From Photorhabdus asymbiotica (lineage in GTDB: Bacteria > Pseudomonadota > Gammaproteobacteria > Enterobacterales > Enterobacteriaceae): a stretch of 64,000 nt of DNA. The stretch spans positions 416,971 through 480,970 of the forward strand of contig NZ_RBLJ01000005.1 in assembly GCF_003634575.1 (NCBI RefSeq), written 5' to 3'. Below are positions 40,698 through 50,990 of the stretch, in pieces (positions within the stretch are counted from its first letter, which is position 1; each line of letters opens with the position of its first letter). The notes under the pieces are model-generated. The model saw only the letters and a program-made list of their open reading frames with translations. It did not search any database and was not told the origin of the DNA. The position numbers and the translations under genes are program-made.

Positions 40698-41706
40698 TAA
40701 GCAGCTCATAGATAATTGCATGGTGCGTATTCTTCATGGGAACACGTTCAATTCTGAACCCGTAACGCTCGGCCAGCTCGCGTACTTCTGGAGCATCATC
40801 GTAAGTCATCATCACTGAGCCACGCACGTTAGCCATAAGAGCAAATAGCCCTTCGTGGTCAACTTCGTTATGGGTGTAAAGTCTGGAGCCTGCTTTCTTG
40901 CCTCCGGCAGTATAAGGCGGATCAATAAAGAAAAAGGCATTTGGATCATCGGCAAATCGGCGCACAACATTAAAGGCATCTCCTTGCTCGAAGTCTATAC
41001 TATCTTTTAGTGTTCGCAGTAGCTTGATACGGGTTGCTAGAGTTTCGGGATACCAGCGTGATTTAAGCCCTTTTCCGGCTTCCCCTTCTTTAACCAACCC
41101 GGCACCGGCTGCCATTATGCCGCCTCGTTGCATCCGATTCTTGATGATAGTTCGAAATGCGCGATTTTTGGTAGATCGAGGTTTGTTATTAAGTACAGCC
41201 TTGACGTTCTCCAGTGTCACGTCAAAGCTGGTAATTTTCTTGGAAAGTTCGGCCACGTCATCATCAGAACCATGAAAAATAGTTTCCCATACGGCGGCTA
41301 CGTCATCGTCTAGTTCACATAAAAAAACCCTTTTAGCCAGCCCTTCGGCGGCCATACTTAGGCCGCTAATCGCGCCACCGGCAAATGGCTCCACAAATAC
41401 GGATGGTGCATGTTTTGCGGTCTTCAACCATTGGCGAATTTCTGGTACGAGCCAGGTTTTCCCGCCTGGATAGCGGAATGGGCTTAAATGGCGAACCTGA
41501 GCTATATTGGTAGGTTTTGATTTGGTATGCAGCTTATTTACCAGTGAGGCAAGTGTGGCTGCTTTTTCTGGATCGACAAAGTGTGATCTGAGAGAGTCTA
41601 ATGCTGAACGGCATTCTTCATGTACAAGCACGGTTGATCGTGTAATACCTTCGGCCTTGAGGCGTTCTATTCTCCTACTCTGGCGTTGTGTTGCTGTTGC
41701 GTCCAT
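40684..41706 (-). CDS. D12-class N6-adenine DNA methyltransferase with N-terminal extension
   Basis: 340 aa. The D12/Dam-type catalytic core runs from about residue 75: SPFRYPGGKTWLVPEI, SAM motif VFVEPFAGGAISGLSMA, and catalytic DPPYTAGGKK. Residues 1-70 are a charged extension (RRIERLKAEGITRSTVLVHEECRSALDSLRSHF) that looks like a small helical, possibly ribbon-helix-helix, DNA-binding domain. That could let the enzyme regulate its own gene, since no separate controller gene exists. It presumably protects the host against the convergent NotI-like nuclease. Confidence 0.85.
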   Translation of the reverse strand: MDATATQRQSRRIERLKAEGITRSTVLVHEECRSALDSLRSHFVDPEKAATLASLVNKLHTKSKPTNIAQVRHLSPFRYPGGKTWLVPEIRQWLKTAKHAPSVFVEPFAGGAISGLSMAAEGLAKRVFLCELDDDVAAVWETIFHGSDDDVAELSKKITSFDVTLENVKAVLNNKPRSTKNRAFRTIIKNRMQRGGIMAAGAGLVKEGEAGKGLKSRWYPETLATRIKLLRTLKDSIDFEQGDAFNVVRRFADDPNAFFFIDPPYTAGGKKAGSRLYTHNEVDHEGLFALMANVRGSVMMTYDDAPEVRELAERYGFRIERVPMKNTHHAIIYELLIMKP

Positions 41707-41791
41707 GTTTATACCTTAACTGGTGTTACCGTGATCATTCACGGAATTCTATATAACAAACCAAGATAGGTCAAACCGTGAACGTTCTCGG

Positions 41792-42364
41792 TTAAATATT
41801 CATGAGATGCTCTGTAATATTATTCTGGGGAAAAGAGAATATTAATGCCCTAGTCCCTAGTGCTTTATTTATTAATTCAACTGCAATATTGCAGCAATCG
41901 GGTTTTGATATTTCTGAATGGGCACAATCTATCAATTCTATAGTTATTTTGTCGGAAGGCTCTAATTTGTCGATAAAGTATTTTTCATCATTGGAGAAAA
42001 ACAACGACGCAGGTTTTATTGGCTTCACATTCAGGTAATCACGGATACGTGAGCCAAAGATGCAGATAGTATTCTGAACGGGTAAATGTGTATCTTCTGA
42101 AAGCCGCCATGCTACTGTAGCGCCGATACTGAATCCAACCAGTATCACTGGAGAATCAATGTATGTAAGGGCATCCCTTACTTTGCATGTGTATTCGTCT
42201 ATTGATGACACGCTATGAAAGTATTCGTATGCCATGTCTTGATTTGGTACTTCATTTTCTTTTTCGTAGGGAGAAATGAATGACACATCACTACCTAAAT
42301 GTTGTGCAATTATTTTTACATGTTCTGAAATTCCGTGAATATCCGTTAAAAATATAAATTTCAT
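41792..42364 (-). CDS. Alpha/beta hydrolase (dienelactone-hydrolase-like)
   Basis: 190 aa. The nucleophile elbow GFSIGA (GxSxG) sits in VILVGFSIGATVAWRLSE at residues ~76-93. A KFIFLTDIHGISEHV oxyanion-side strand starts the protein and a late LIDCAHSEIS provides the likely catalytic His. Small cytosolic hydrolase; substrate unknown. It lies between the restriction-modification genes and fdhD, with low GC and no clear operon partner. Confidence 0.65.
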   Translation of the reverse strand: MKFIFLTDIHGISEHVKIIAQHLGSDVSFISPYEKENEVPNQDMAYEYFHSVSSIDEYTCKVRDALTYIDSPVILVGFSIGATVAWRLSEDTHLPVQNTICIFGSRIRDYLNVKPIKPASLFFSNDEKYFIDKLEPSDKITIELIDCAHSEISKPDCCNIAVELINKALGTRALIFSFPQNNITEHLMNI

Positions 42365-42769
42365 ATAATGATCGTTAGCTTAATGTGAGAGAAGAATATG
42401 ATCGATTATCTAGCTAAGAAAATCAATTAAATTGTGTTGAGAGATGTTAGTTCTGGTTATTTTAGTAAAATAATTTATGTATTGTAAAGTTAAACGTTAA
42501 GTCATTTGGTAAAATAATTTGTGTAAATAATCATAGAGGAATAAATAATATAAACAACTTATTCTAAAAATAGAATTTTTATATAATTTCAGCTATTAGC
42601 CATTGTTGTTTTAACGACAGATTATCTATCATTCTACTAATGAAATTATTGCTGTTTAGTGTCACTATTAATGAGTGGCGGATTCGACTAATAAGCTACC
42701 GTCTTGATGGTCAAGTTTTGATAGCATAGTTTTCATCATATGATTGCTGCCTATTTACTCTTTGTGCAA
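42365..42769. other. AT-rich gap with no recognised gene
   Basis: About 400 bp, very AT-rich. A 10-codon frame at 42399 (MIDYLAKKIN) with GAGAGAAG upstream is too short to call. It is probably the right junction of the island with the fdhD locus. No repeat of the mnmE end was found here. Confidence 0.45.
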
Positions 42770-43600
42770 CTAACTCCTTAATCTTGCAGCATGGGTATAA
42801 ACCGTTGCCTTGCCTGGTTTACAAAAACCAACCAGTGTCAGATTACATCGTTCAGCGACTTCTACTGCCAATGAAGTTGCTGCTGAAACAGCAAACAAGA
42901 TCTCAATACCACAGACGGCAGATTTTTGTACCATTTCATAGCTGGCGCGGCTGGAGATTAAAATGGCACCTTGCTGCCAGCTTAATTTGGCTTTCATTCC
43001 CAGCAGCTTGTCCAACGCAACATGACGGCCTACATCCTCGCAGCCACCCAATAACTCACCTTCTGGATTGATCCAGCTTGCTACATGGGTACATCCGGTT
43101 AGTGCACCGATATCCTGAATATGAGTTAATTGGGAAAGAGCATAGTCAAGATGGTTTAATGAAAAAGTTTGAGTAAAAGGTAATGGTGTAATCGGGCGGA
43201 AAATATCAGAAAGTTGCTCTGTACCACAGATCCCGCAGCCTGTCCGTCCTGCTATATTGCGTCTGCGCTCTTTTAGACCAGCAAAACGACGGCTGGAAAG
43301 CTCTATTTGCAACTCAATTCCACCATGACAATTGATCATCGTGTCAATGCCACGAATTTCTTGTTGAGATTCAATAATGCCTTCAGAAAGTGAGAATCCA
43401 ATAGCGAAATATTCGAGATCTTTGGGACTGGCCATCATCACGACATGAGAGATGCCGTTGTAGACTAAAGCAACAGGAACTTCTTCTGCCACCCAATCCG
43501 CTTTTGATGTATTGAGATGATGCTTTTGTTGCACGTTCGTTTGTTTTATGCCCTCAATGACATCAAGTTGTAACAATTTCCCTGATCTTGTGTTATGCAT
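42770..43600 (-). CDS. fdhD: Formate dehydrogenase accessory sulfurtransferase FdhD
   Basis: 276 aa. The essential cysteine pair is in the CGICGTEQL loop at residues ~121-129. Further family blocks are [33 protein letters not shown] and the Mo-bisPGD-binding [17 protein letters not shown]. FdhD moves sulfur from IscS onto the molybdenum cofactor of formate dehydrogenases. It diverges from fdoG, with a shared 179-bp control region. Confidence 0.95.
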   Translation of the reverse strand: MHNTRSGKLLQLDVIEGIKQTNVQQKHHLNTSKADWVAEEVPVALVYNGISHVVMMASPKDLEYFAIGFSLSEGIIESQQEIRGIDTMINCHGGIELQIELSSRRFAGLKERRRNIAGRTGCGICGTEQLSDIFRPITPLPFTQTFSLNHLDYALSQLTHIQDIGALTGCTHVASWINPEGELLGGCEDVGRHVALDKLLGMKAKLSWQQGAILISSRASYEMVQKSAVCGIEILFAVSAATSLAVEVAERCNLTLVGFCKPGKATVYTHAARLRS

Positions 43601-43779
43601 TAGACGAATGACCTAATAGTATTGCTACATAATAATAAGTGGAAAAAAGAGTCTATACTATTTATCAGGTAATAAATCTGATCACGCTACGGAAAGTGGT
43701 TAATAAAAGAGACACATTTGAGATTTTTCCCGTGAGGGAATGGGCGTATGTTTAAAACAATGTGAGTGAGGAGATCCCC

Positions 43780-46700
43780 ATGCAAGTCAGCAGAAGGCAG
43801 TTCTTTAAGATCTGCGCTGGCGGTATGGCGGGTACGACGGTGGCCGCGTTGGGCTTTGCTCCAACCGTAGCTCTTGCACAAACACGTAACTATAAACTAT
43901 TGCGTGCGCGTGAAACCCGGAATACCTGTACGTACTGTTCTGTCGGTTGTGGGTTGTTGATGTATAGCCTTGGCGATGGCGCAAAAAATGCGAAAGAGAG
44001 TATTTTCCATATTGAAGGCGATCCTGATCATCCGGTAAATCGAGGTGCCCTTTGTCCCAAAGGGGCCGGTTTGGTTGATTTTATCCACAGCGAAAGTCGC
44101 CTGAAATATCCGGAATATCGTGCTGCCGGTTCTGACAAATGGCAACGTATCACTTGGGATGAGGCATTTGATCGCATCGCTAAATTAATGAAAGCAGATC
44201 GGGATGCCAATTTCGTTAAAACCAACCAAGAAGGCGTTACAGTCAATCGCTGGCTGACGACCGGTATATTATGCGCATCTGCTTCCAGTAATGAAACAGG
44301 CTATTTAACCCAAAAATTTAGTCGCGCTCTCGGCATGCTTGCCGTAGACAACCAGGCGCGTGTCTGACACGGACCAACGGTAGCAAGTCTTGCTCCAACA
44401 TTTGGTCGCGGTGCGATGACCAACCACTGGGTTGATATTAAGAACGCGAATCTGATCGTCGTTATGGGAGGGAATGCCGCTGAAGCGCATCCTGTAGGGT
44501 TCCGCTGGGCAATGGAAGCGAAAATTCATAATAATGCTAAGTTAATTGTGATCGATCCACGCTTTACCCGTACAGCATCTGTGGCGGATTTCTATACCCC
44601 GATCCGTTCTGGTACGGATATTGCCTTCCTGTTAGGTGTGATTTTATACCTACTAACCAATGAAAAGATTAATCGCGAATATGTAGCAGCATATACCAAC
44701 GCCAGTCTTATCGTGCGTGAAGATTACGCGTTTGATGATGGCTTATTCAGTGGTTATGACACAGAAAAACGTCAATACGACAAAACCAGTTGGAATTATG
44801 CACTGGATGAAAACGGCTTTGCTCAACGTGATATCACACTGAGTCATCCACGTTGTGTATGGAATCTGTTGAAAGAGCACGTTAGCCGTTATACGCCCGA
44901 TGTCGTCAGTAATATTTGTGGTACACCAAAAGATGATTTCCTGAAAGTCTGTGAATATATTGCAGAGACTTGCGTTAAGGATAAGACAGCTTCCTTCCTA
45001 TACGCACTGGGTTGGACTCAGCACTCGGTTGGAGCACAAAACATCCGTGCTATGGCAATGATCCAGCTTCTGTTGGGTAACATGGGTATGGCTGGTGGTG
45101 GTGTTAACGCATTGCGTGGTCACTCGAACATTCAGGGACTGACTGATTTGGGGCTGTTGTCACAGAGCTTGCCGGGATACCTGACATTGCCATCAGAAAA
45201 ACAAGCCGATCTGCAAACTTACCTACAGGCAAATACGCCAAGGCCCATGTTGCCGGGTCAGGTTAACTACTGGGGTAACTATCCGAAATTCTTTGTCAGT
45301 CTGATGAAGAGTTTCTACGGCGACAATGCCCGTAAAGATAATGACTGGGGTTTTGACTGGCTGCCTAAGTGGGATAAAAGTTATGACGTCCTGCAATTTT
45401 TCGAAATGATGTCGAAAGGTGAGGTGAATGGCTATATCTGTCAGGGCTTTAATCCGGTTGCTTCATTCCCGGATAAAAACAAAGTGGTTGATGCACTGTC
45501 GAAGCTGAAATTTTTGATCACTATTGATCCGCTTAATACTGAAACGTCAACTTTCTGGCAGAACCACGGTGAATTTAATGATGTTGATTCAGCAAAAATT
45601 CAGACAGAAGTTTTCCGTTTACCATGTTGCTGTTTTGCAGAGGAAAATGGTTCGATTGTTAACTCTGGTCGCTGGTTGCAATGGCACTGGAAAGGGGCTG
45701 ATGCGCCGGGAGAAGCTATCGGTGATGCTGAAATCCTTTCCGGTATCTTTAAACGCATGCGAGATATGTACCAAGCAGAAGGTGGTGCATTACCAGAACA
45801 GGTACTGAATATGACTTGGGATTACTTCAACCCGGCTAGTCCAGCATCGGAAGAGGTGGCTCAGGAGAGCAACGGTCGGGCTCTGGTTGATTTAATCGAT
45901 ACTGATGGTAACGTCATTGTGAAGCAAGGCCAGCAGTTGACCTCTTTTGCGCAGTTACGCGATGACGGCACGACGGCTAGTGGTTGTTGGATCTTTACCG
46001 GAAGCTGGACGCCAGAAGGTAACCAGATGGCTCGTCGTGATAACTCTGACCCATCAGGCTTGGGTAATACTCTAGGCTGGGCGTGGGCTTGGCCACTAAA
46101 TCGCCGTATTTTATATAACCGCGCATCAGCTGATCCGCAAGGTAAACCGTGGGACCTGAAACGCCAGTTATTAACGTGGAACGGTGCTAAATGGAGTGGG
46201 GCTGATATTCCGGATTACAGCGTGGCGGCACCAGAAACAGAGGTTGGTCCGTTTATCATGCAGCCGGAAGGTATGGGGCGCTTGTTTGCTATTGATAAAA
46301 TGGCAGAAGGCCCGTTTCCTGAACACTATGAACCCTTTGAAACGCCGTTAGGCACTAATCCGTTACATCCGAATGTGATTTCTAACCCGGCTGCCCGGGT
46401 GTTCAAACGCGATTTTGAGACCATGGGTAAACCAGATAAATTCCCCTATGTAGGAACGACTTACCGCCTGACAGAACATTTTCACTATTGGACGAAACAT
46501 GCATTGCTGAACTCGATTGTCCAGCCTGAACAGTTTGTGGAAATTGGTGAAAAACTGGCAGAGAAGAAAGGTATCAAACACGGCGATACCGTCAAGGTGA
46601 GTTCTAATCGTGGCTATATCAAAGCGAAAGCGGTTGTAACTAAACGTATTCGAACCCTGAATGTACAGGGGCGTGAAGTGGATACTATTGGTATTCCAAT

Positions 46701-46827
46701 TCATTGGGGATTTGAAGGGGCAGCGAAAAAAGGCTTTATTGCCAATACGTTGACACCATTTGTTGGTGATGCAAATACACAAACGCCTGAGTTCAAAGCG
46801 TTCCTGGTTAATGTGGAAAAGGTGTAA
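43780..46827 (+). CDS. fdoG: Formate dehydrogenase-O major subunit (selenoprotein)
   Basis: 1015 aa read through an in-frame TGA at 44365-44367, residue 196 ([15 protein letters not shown]), the position of Sec196 in E. coli FdoG. Start ATG 43780 follows GAGGAG. The Tat signal [17 protein letters not shown] exports it, and a 4Fe-4S motif [11 protein letters not shown] follows. The rest is the Mo-bisPGD domain. It oxidises formate in the periplasm and passes electrons to FdoH. The protein is intact on both sides of the TGA, so this is recoding, not a stop mutation. It is closer to FdoG than FdnG. Confidence 0.97.
44365..44405 (+). promoter_or_regulatory. Bacterial SECIS element
   Basis: Starting at the UGA, CACGGACCAACGG is followed by the upper stem GTAGCAAG-TC-TTGCT, the SelB-binding hairpin type found in E. 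coli fdhF/fdnG/fdoG. It directs selenocysteine insertion with the SelB encoded at 54881. Confidence 0.85.
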
Positions 46828-46838
46828 GGGGGAAAATT

Positions 46839-47768
46839 ATGTCACTGCAAACTCAAGACATCATTCGTCGCTCTGCTACTCACTCTTTCACTCCTGCGCC
46901 ACGGGTGCGGGATGACCAGCAAGAAGTGGCGAAGCTGATTGATGTAACAACGTGTATCGGTTGTAAAGCCTGTCAGGTGGCTTGTTCCGAATGGAACGAT
47001 ATCCGAGATGAAATTGGTTATAACGTTGGTGTTTATGATAACCCGGCTGATTTGACCGCTAAATCATGGACCGTGATGCGTTTTTCTGAAGTTGAGCAGA
47101 ACGGCAAGTTGGAATGGCTTATCCGTAAGGATGGTTGTATGCACTGTGCTGATCCGGGGTGCTTGAAAGCGTGTCCGGCAGAAGGTGCAATCATCCAATA
47201 CGCAAACGGGATTGTCGATTTTCAGTCGGAACACTGTATTGGCTGTGGTTATTGTATCGCGGGTTGTCCGTTTAATGTGCCGCGTATCAATAAAGAAGAT
47301 AACCGGGTATATAAATGTACTTTGTGTGTTGACCGTGTTGCTGTCGGTCAGGAACCCGCTTGTGTGAAAACGTGTCCGACCGGCGCAATCCATTTTGGCA
47401 GTAAAAAAGCGATGAAAGATTTGGCTGCTGAACGGGTTACTGAGTTGAAAGGCCGTGGTTATGATAACGCTGGTCTATACGATCCTGACGGTGTTGGTGG
47501 CACTCATGTGATGTATGTGTTGCACCATGCGAATAAACCACAGCTATATCATGGCTTGCCTGACAATCCATCCATCAGCCCGACAATCACTTTCTGGAAA
47601 GGTATTTGGAAACCTCTGGCTGCGGTGGGATTTGCTGCGACATTCGCAGCCAGTCTCTTCCATTATGTGGGGATTGGTCCGAATCGTGTGACTGAAGAAG
47701 ACGAGGAAGAGGCGCGTCGTGATGCAGAATCCTCACAGAAATCAGCCCATGGGGAGGCACCAAGATGA
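46839..47768 (+). CDS. fdoH: Formate dehydrogenase-O iron-sulfur subunit
   Basis: 309 aa with four ferredoxin-type cysteine clusters ([54 protein letters not shown]) and a C-terminal transmembrane helix ([21 protein letters not shown]). It carries electrons from FdoG to the membrane cytochrome FdoI. 11 nt after fdoG and overlapping fdoI by 4 bp. Confidence 0.97.
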   Translation: MSLQTQDIIRRSATHSFTPAPRVRDDQQEVAKLIDVTTCIGCKACQVACSEWNDIRDEIGYNVGVYDNPADLTAKSWTVMRFSEVEQNGKLEWLIRKDGCMHCADPGCLKACPAEGAIIQYANGIVDFQSEHCIGCGYCIAGCPFNVPRINKEDNRVYKCTLCVDRVAVGQEPACVKTCPTGAIHFGSKKAMKDLAAERVTELKGRGYDNAGLYDPDGVGGTHVMYVLHHANKPQLYHGLPDNPSISPTITFWKGIWKPLAAVGFAATFAASLFHYVGIGPNRVTEEDEEEARRDAESSQKSAHGEAPR

Positions 47769-48406
47769 AAAAGGGGAAGGATATTATTATCCGTCACTCA
47801 CCGCTCGAACGGGTAAACCATTGGGCGGTAGTACTCTGTTTTCTGTTTACTGCTATCAGTGGATTGGGATTCTTTTTCCCCTCTTTTAACTGGTTTATGA
47901 ATATCTTCGGTACTCCTCAGTTATCACGGATTTTGCATCCGTTTGTCGGTTCAGTGATGTTTGTTTTGTTTATCTTTATGTTCTTTAGATATTTCAAACA
48001 TAACTTTATCGACAAAGACGACATAGTATGGTTGAAGAATATCGATAAGATTTTGAAAAATGAGGAAGTTGGCGATATTGGTCGCTACAACTTGGGGCAG
48101 AAAGCGGTTTATTGGTCTATCAGCGTCTGCCTGATATTACTAGCCGTCAGTGGCATTATTATCTGGCGGCCGTATTTCGCTGATTTCTTCTCTATTCCGG
48201 TGATTCGCATCGCTCTTTTGGTCCACTCAGTGTCAGCTATTGGTTTGATCCTGACCATTATTGTCCATGCTTATGCCGCATTCTGGGTGAAAGGTTCTAT
48301 CCGGGCAATGGTTGAAGGTTGGGTCACTCGTGGTTGGGCAAAGAAACATCATCCACGTTGGTTTCGTGAAGTGGTGACGCAGGAACAACAGGAAGAGAGG
48401 CGTTAA
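47765..48406 (+). CDS. fdoI: Formate dehydrogenase-O cytochrome b556 subunit
   Basis: 213 aa with four transmembrane helices and heme-ligand histidines in [20 protein letters not shown] and [11 protein letters not shown]. It passes electrons to the quinone pool. The C-terminal [19 protein letters not shown] block is family-typical. In E. coli fdhE follows directly; here it is 4 kb away, beyond the methyltransferase insertion. Confidence 0.97.
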   Translation: MKKGKDIIIRHSPLERVNHWAVVLCFLFTAISGLGFFFPSFNWFMNIFGTPQLSRILHPFVGSVMFVLFIFMFFRYFKHNFIDKDDIVWLKNIDKILKNEEVGDIGRYNLGQKAVYWSISVCLILLAVSGIIIWRPYFADFFSIPVIRIALLVHSVSAIGLILTIIVHAYAAFWVKGSIRAMVEGWVTRGWAKKHHPRWFREVVTQEQQEERR

Positions 48407-48416
48407 TACCAATAAT

Positions 48417-48447
48417 CATCCAGGTAGGGCCATATCCTGCCTGGATG
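48417..48447 (+). terminator. Hairpin after fdoGHI
   Basis: CATCCAGG...CCTGGATG with an inner TAGGGCCATATCCT complement, 10 nt after the fdoI stop. The tail is AATAATAG rather than a T-run, so it may stabilise the 3' end as much as terminate. Confidence 0.6.
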
Positions 48448-48478
48448 AATAATAGAGGAAATTATTTTTTTATTTAAA

Positions 48479-48718
48479 TTATTTTTTCAATTCTATAAAA
48501 CTATTTTCAGATTTTAACTTTGTAATCTGACTATCATTGTTAGTTATATGAAAGTGCTTTTTCTTTTCTGATATTTTTGTGAGTAAGAAATCTTTATAAC
48601 TGCATCCAATCACTGTGAACGATTCCGAATCATTAACTATTTCACTTGTTAATGTGGAGTTGTGTAAACACTTATTCCAATTATCTACCATATGAAATAA
48701 TTCTAACAATATAATCAC
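48479..48718 (-). pseudogene. Truncated ORF of unknown origin
   Basis: A minus-strand frame, open at its 5' side through at least 48790 without a convincing start, encodes polar, Ser/Asn-rich protein (NSYSVDSDSLQIISLENGNGT, then SYKDFLLTKISEKKKHFHITNN). It stops at 48479. The 5' side runs into the ERIC element at 48849. I do not recognise it. It reads as the 3' end of a gene cut off at the duplication/ERIC boundary. Confidence 0.3.
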
Positions 48719-48848
48719 AAAAACAGAAATAGTGCCATTTCCATTTTCTAAGCTAATAATTTGTAAACTGTCTGAGTCTACAGAATAAGAATTGTTTAAG
48801 GATGAAGAAATACATTCACGGTATTGTACTTTGTTTTATAAGATTGGA

Positions 48849-48975
48849 TATACCCTTTATCCTTCAAGTTGCTGATTTGTTGGCTACTTTCACTCACCCC
48901 AGTCACAGAGTTATCTATGCTCCTGGGGATTCGTTCACTGGCCGCCGCGCTGTAACTCGAAATCTATTGGGTATA
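48849..48975. repeat. ERIC element, copy 2 (127 bp)
   Basis: TATACCC...GGGTATA, exactly 127 bp, with core CACTCACCCCAGTCAC...CTCCTGGGGATTC (opposite orientation to copy 1). It lies at the left edge of methyltransferase duplication unit 1. Confidence 0.92.
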
Positions 48976-49047
48976 TATGGTGCATGTCTTTGGGTTTTTA
49001 ATAAAAACTTTGATCATTCAACTTCGTTTTCTTTTTTAATCAAAATT

Positions 49048-49078
49048 AAATTTGGCATCAAAATATGATGCCAAATTT
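49048..49078. terminator. Terminator after O-methyltransferase 1
   Basis: A perfect inverted repeat AAATTTGGCATCA-N5-TGATGCCAAATTT, A/T-rich at both ends, 75 bp beyond the methyltransferase stop. Confidence 0.75.
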
Positions 49079-49152
49079 TGTATCCGTTATATATATTTTT
49101 CAGCAACATCCGAATCTTTATCTTTTGTAGAGGCCCCATGATTCTTTATACT

Positions 49153-50106
49153 TTATTTTATGCCTAGTTCTATAATTACATGTGCTTCATCTATATCTTT
49201 AGTATCCTTAATGGCAAGCCCAGCTTGATTAGCCAAATACTCGAATTCTTCTAAGGAGCGTTCTTTTCCTGATAATATTACATCCATAAATATGTCAAGA
49301 GAGTGAACTATTCTGGATTGTGGTTTCTTCATGAAGCTTACCAATAAAATAGTCGCATTATTATCAATAGCTTTTCGGCAATTTTCCAGAATTAATATTG
49401 AATCGTCATCAGGCCAATCATGGATAATATGCTTTAAAATATATAAGTCATAACCGGATGGAACTGATTTTAGAAAGTCTCCATCTATAAAATCTATATT
49501 TTCTGAAACAGGAATTTCATTATATCTGTCCAATACGGCGTAGTGTTTTCCTTTTACCTTTTCACTAATTTTTAACAGGAGATTTCCTTCTCCACCTCCA
49601 ACATCTAATATTCTGTTGTGTTTATTAAAGTCATAAATATCAAGTAATTTTTTAATTATTTTGTCTGAGGTTTTTGACATTGAAGCGTCAAAATTTGATT
49701 TGAGCAATCTGTTACTATTTAAATGTTCAAAGAATGGTTTTCCATGTGTCATTTCAAATGCTGATTTATCATTATTTTCGAGTAAGGATTTTGAGTACAT
49801 TGACCAGGCGTTCCAGCAATCTGGGCTAAGTTCCCATTTTATCATTAGTGACTCCATACTTTCAGGATCTGCAAGTGCGCTGCATTCGTCAGAAAGGGCG
49901 ACTTTATGGTTATTGCTAACTAATACTCCTATTCCAATTAAGAAATCACATAATCGGCTAAGGCGAGAATTATCAATATTACATTTACGGGAAAGTTCGT
50001 CTATATCTACGTAGGTTCCATTTTTAAAGTGAACAGATAAACCTGTGTTAACAAAAATGTAGACTGCCGCTGATTTTCTATATGATGCTATAAGTTCGAC
50101 TAGCAT
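49153..50106 (-). CDS. SAM-dependent O-methyltransferase, paralogue 1
   Basis: 317 aa from ATG 50106 (AGGATAACTCA upstream), matching the paralogue's MLTELIRSYRKSA start; the longer frame from 50136 is rejected. N-terminal winged-helix dimerisation domain (SRLSRLCDFLIGIGVLV), SAM motif I RILDVGGGEGNLL, then DLYILKHIIHDWPDDDSILILENCRKA, the plant-COMT/methyltransf_2 pattern including the catalytic-type His-Asp. Photorhabdus is known to methylate anthraquinones with several such enzymes encoded by this fdo locus; substrate here is inferred. Confidence 0.85.
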   Translation of the reverse strand: MLVELIASYRKSAAVYIFVNTGLSVHFKNGTYVDIDELSRKCNIDNSRLSRLCDFLIGIGVLVSNNHKVALSDECSALADPESMESLMIKWELSPDCWNAWSMYSKSLLENNDKSAFEMTHGKPFFEHLNSNRLLKSNFDASMSKTSDKIIKKLLDIYDFNKHNRILDVGGGEGNLLLKISEKVKGKHYAVLDRYNEIPVSENIDFIDGDFLKSVPSGYDLYILKHIIHDWPDDDSILILENCRKAIDNNATILLVSFMKKPQSRIVHSLDIFMDVILSGKERSLEEFEYLANQAGLAIKDTKDIDEAHVIIELGIK

Positions 50107-50767
50107 TGAGTTATCCTTTTTGATTATAAAAAACAAGGTGCAAGGTGTTTTATCTAAATTACAGGTGATATCTTAGTCGCATGTCTTGATTAAAATACAA
50201 CTATTAACTTTGATATGTTTTTCTAATCAATTTAATGAGATTTAAATTCTTCTTTGGTCATTGTTTAGTTAATATTAATGACGTATTTATAAAAGTAAAT
50301 GATTAACTATCATACTGTGATAAATTTGATAAAAATAAATGACAAAGATCACAATTAACTCTTTTCATGATTTTTTAAATAAGAAAAAAATAACTTGATG
50401 TATTTATTTATGCTTGAAATTGTTAGAGCATTCATTTCTTGACGATTTTAGTGTTATAGTAGAAATTGTTTAGATCAAGTAAGAAGGGTTATAATCATAA
50501 TCTACTGAAAATTATAATTATTTTTATGTTATTCTATTATAACCAGCTTATTAATGTCTTTGATGTTTTTCAGTTGTCTTGATATTTATGTCGGTGATAC
50601 CTGTTTGATATTTATAATTCTTTCTCTATCCCGATGGTGCGAATTGATTTTCTGGAATAGATAATATTTTGTCTGTTGATAATTGATGTTGAATAGTGTA
50701 AATATGAAAGTAAAAAAGTTTATTTGTTTTTTATTGTGAATGTCTATATGGTTAGGAAATATAAAAA
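50107..50767. promoter_or_regulatory. Upstream region of O-methyltransferase 1
   Basis: About 660 bp of very AT-rich DNA. The stretch AATGA-CAAAGA-TCACA at 50338-50353 resembles a CRP site and is followed by ATTAACTCTTTT. The same block recurs upstream of paralogue 2 at 52185, at a like distance. No gene seen. Confidence 0.5.
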
Positions 50768-50796
50768 ACATGGTGTCAGATATTCTGATACCATGT
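50768..50796. terminator. Terminator after O-methyltransferase 2
   Basis: AACATGGTGTCAG and CTGATACCATGTT form a long hairpin followed by TTTA. It abuts ERIC copy 3 on the 3' side of the second methyltransferase gene. Confidence 0.65.
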
Positions 50797-50798
50797 TT

Positions 50799-50925
50799 TA
50801 TACCCTTCATCCTTCAAGTTGCTGCTTTGTTGGCTGCGTTCACTCACCCCAGTCACATAGTTATCTATGCTCCTGGGGATGCATTCACTTGCCGCCGCGC
50901 TGCAACTCGAAATCTATTGGGTATA
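50799..50925. repeat. ERIC element, copy 3 (127 bp)
   Basis: TATACCC...GGGTATA, 127 bp, same orientation as copy 2 and located exactly 1950 bp to its right, marking the left edge of duplication unit 2. Confidence 0.92.
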
Positions 50926-50990
50926 TATATGTTTCTCTATGTTGGAATATCCGGTAATTATCTGATGAAATAATGTTTAATTCCTATGGT

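Noticed and set aside
42399..42431. 10-codon frame MIDYLAKKIN with a ribosome-like site
   Set aside because: Too short and without support; chance in AT-rich DNA is likely.
43687..43881. Minus-strand and other shadow frames inside fdoG, gyrB, dnaA, selB and atpD
   Set aside because: Each lies opposite a long conserved gene, has no ribosome site and no family match.
44305..44529. In-frame TGA splitting fdoG into two ORFs, as if a nonsense mutation
   Set aside because: The TGA is at the Sec196 position, is followed by a SECIS-type hairpin, both halves are intact, and selA/selB are nearby. It is selenocysteine recoding.
48802..49068. Plus-strand ORF of 88 aa near ERIC copy 2, and similar ones at 50724-50973
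   Set aside because: They are translations of ERIC DNA with no ribosome site or homology beyond the repeat.
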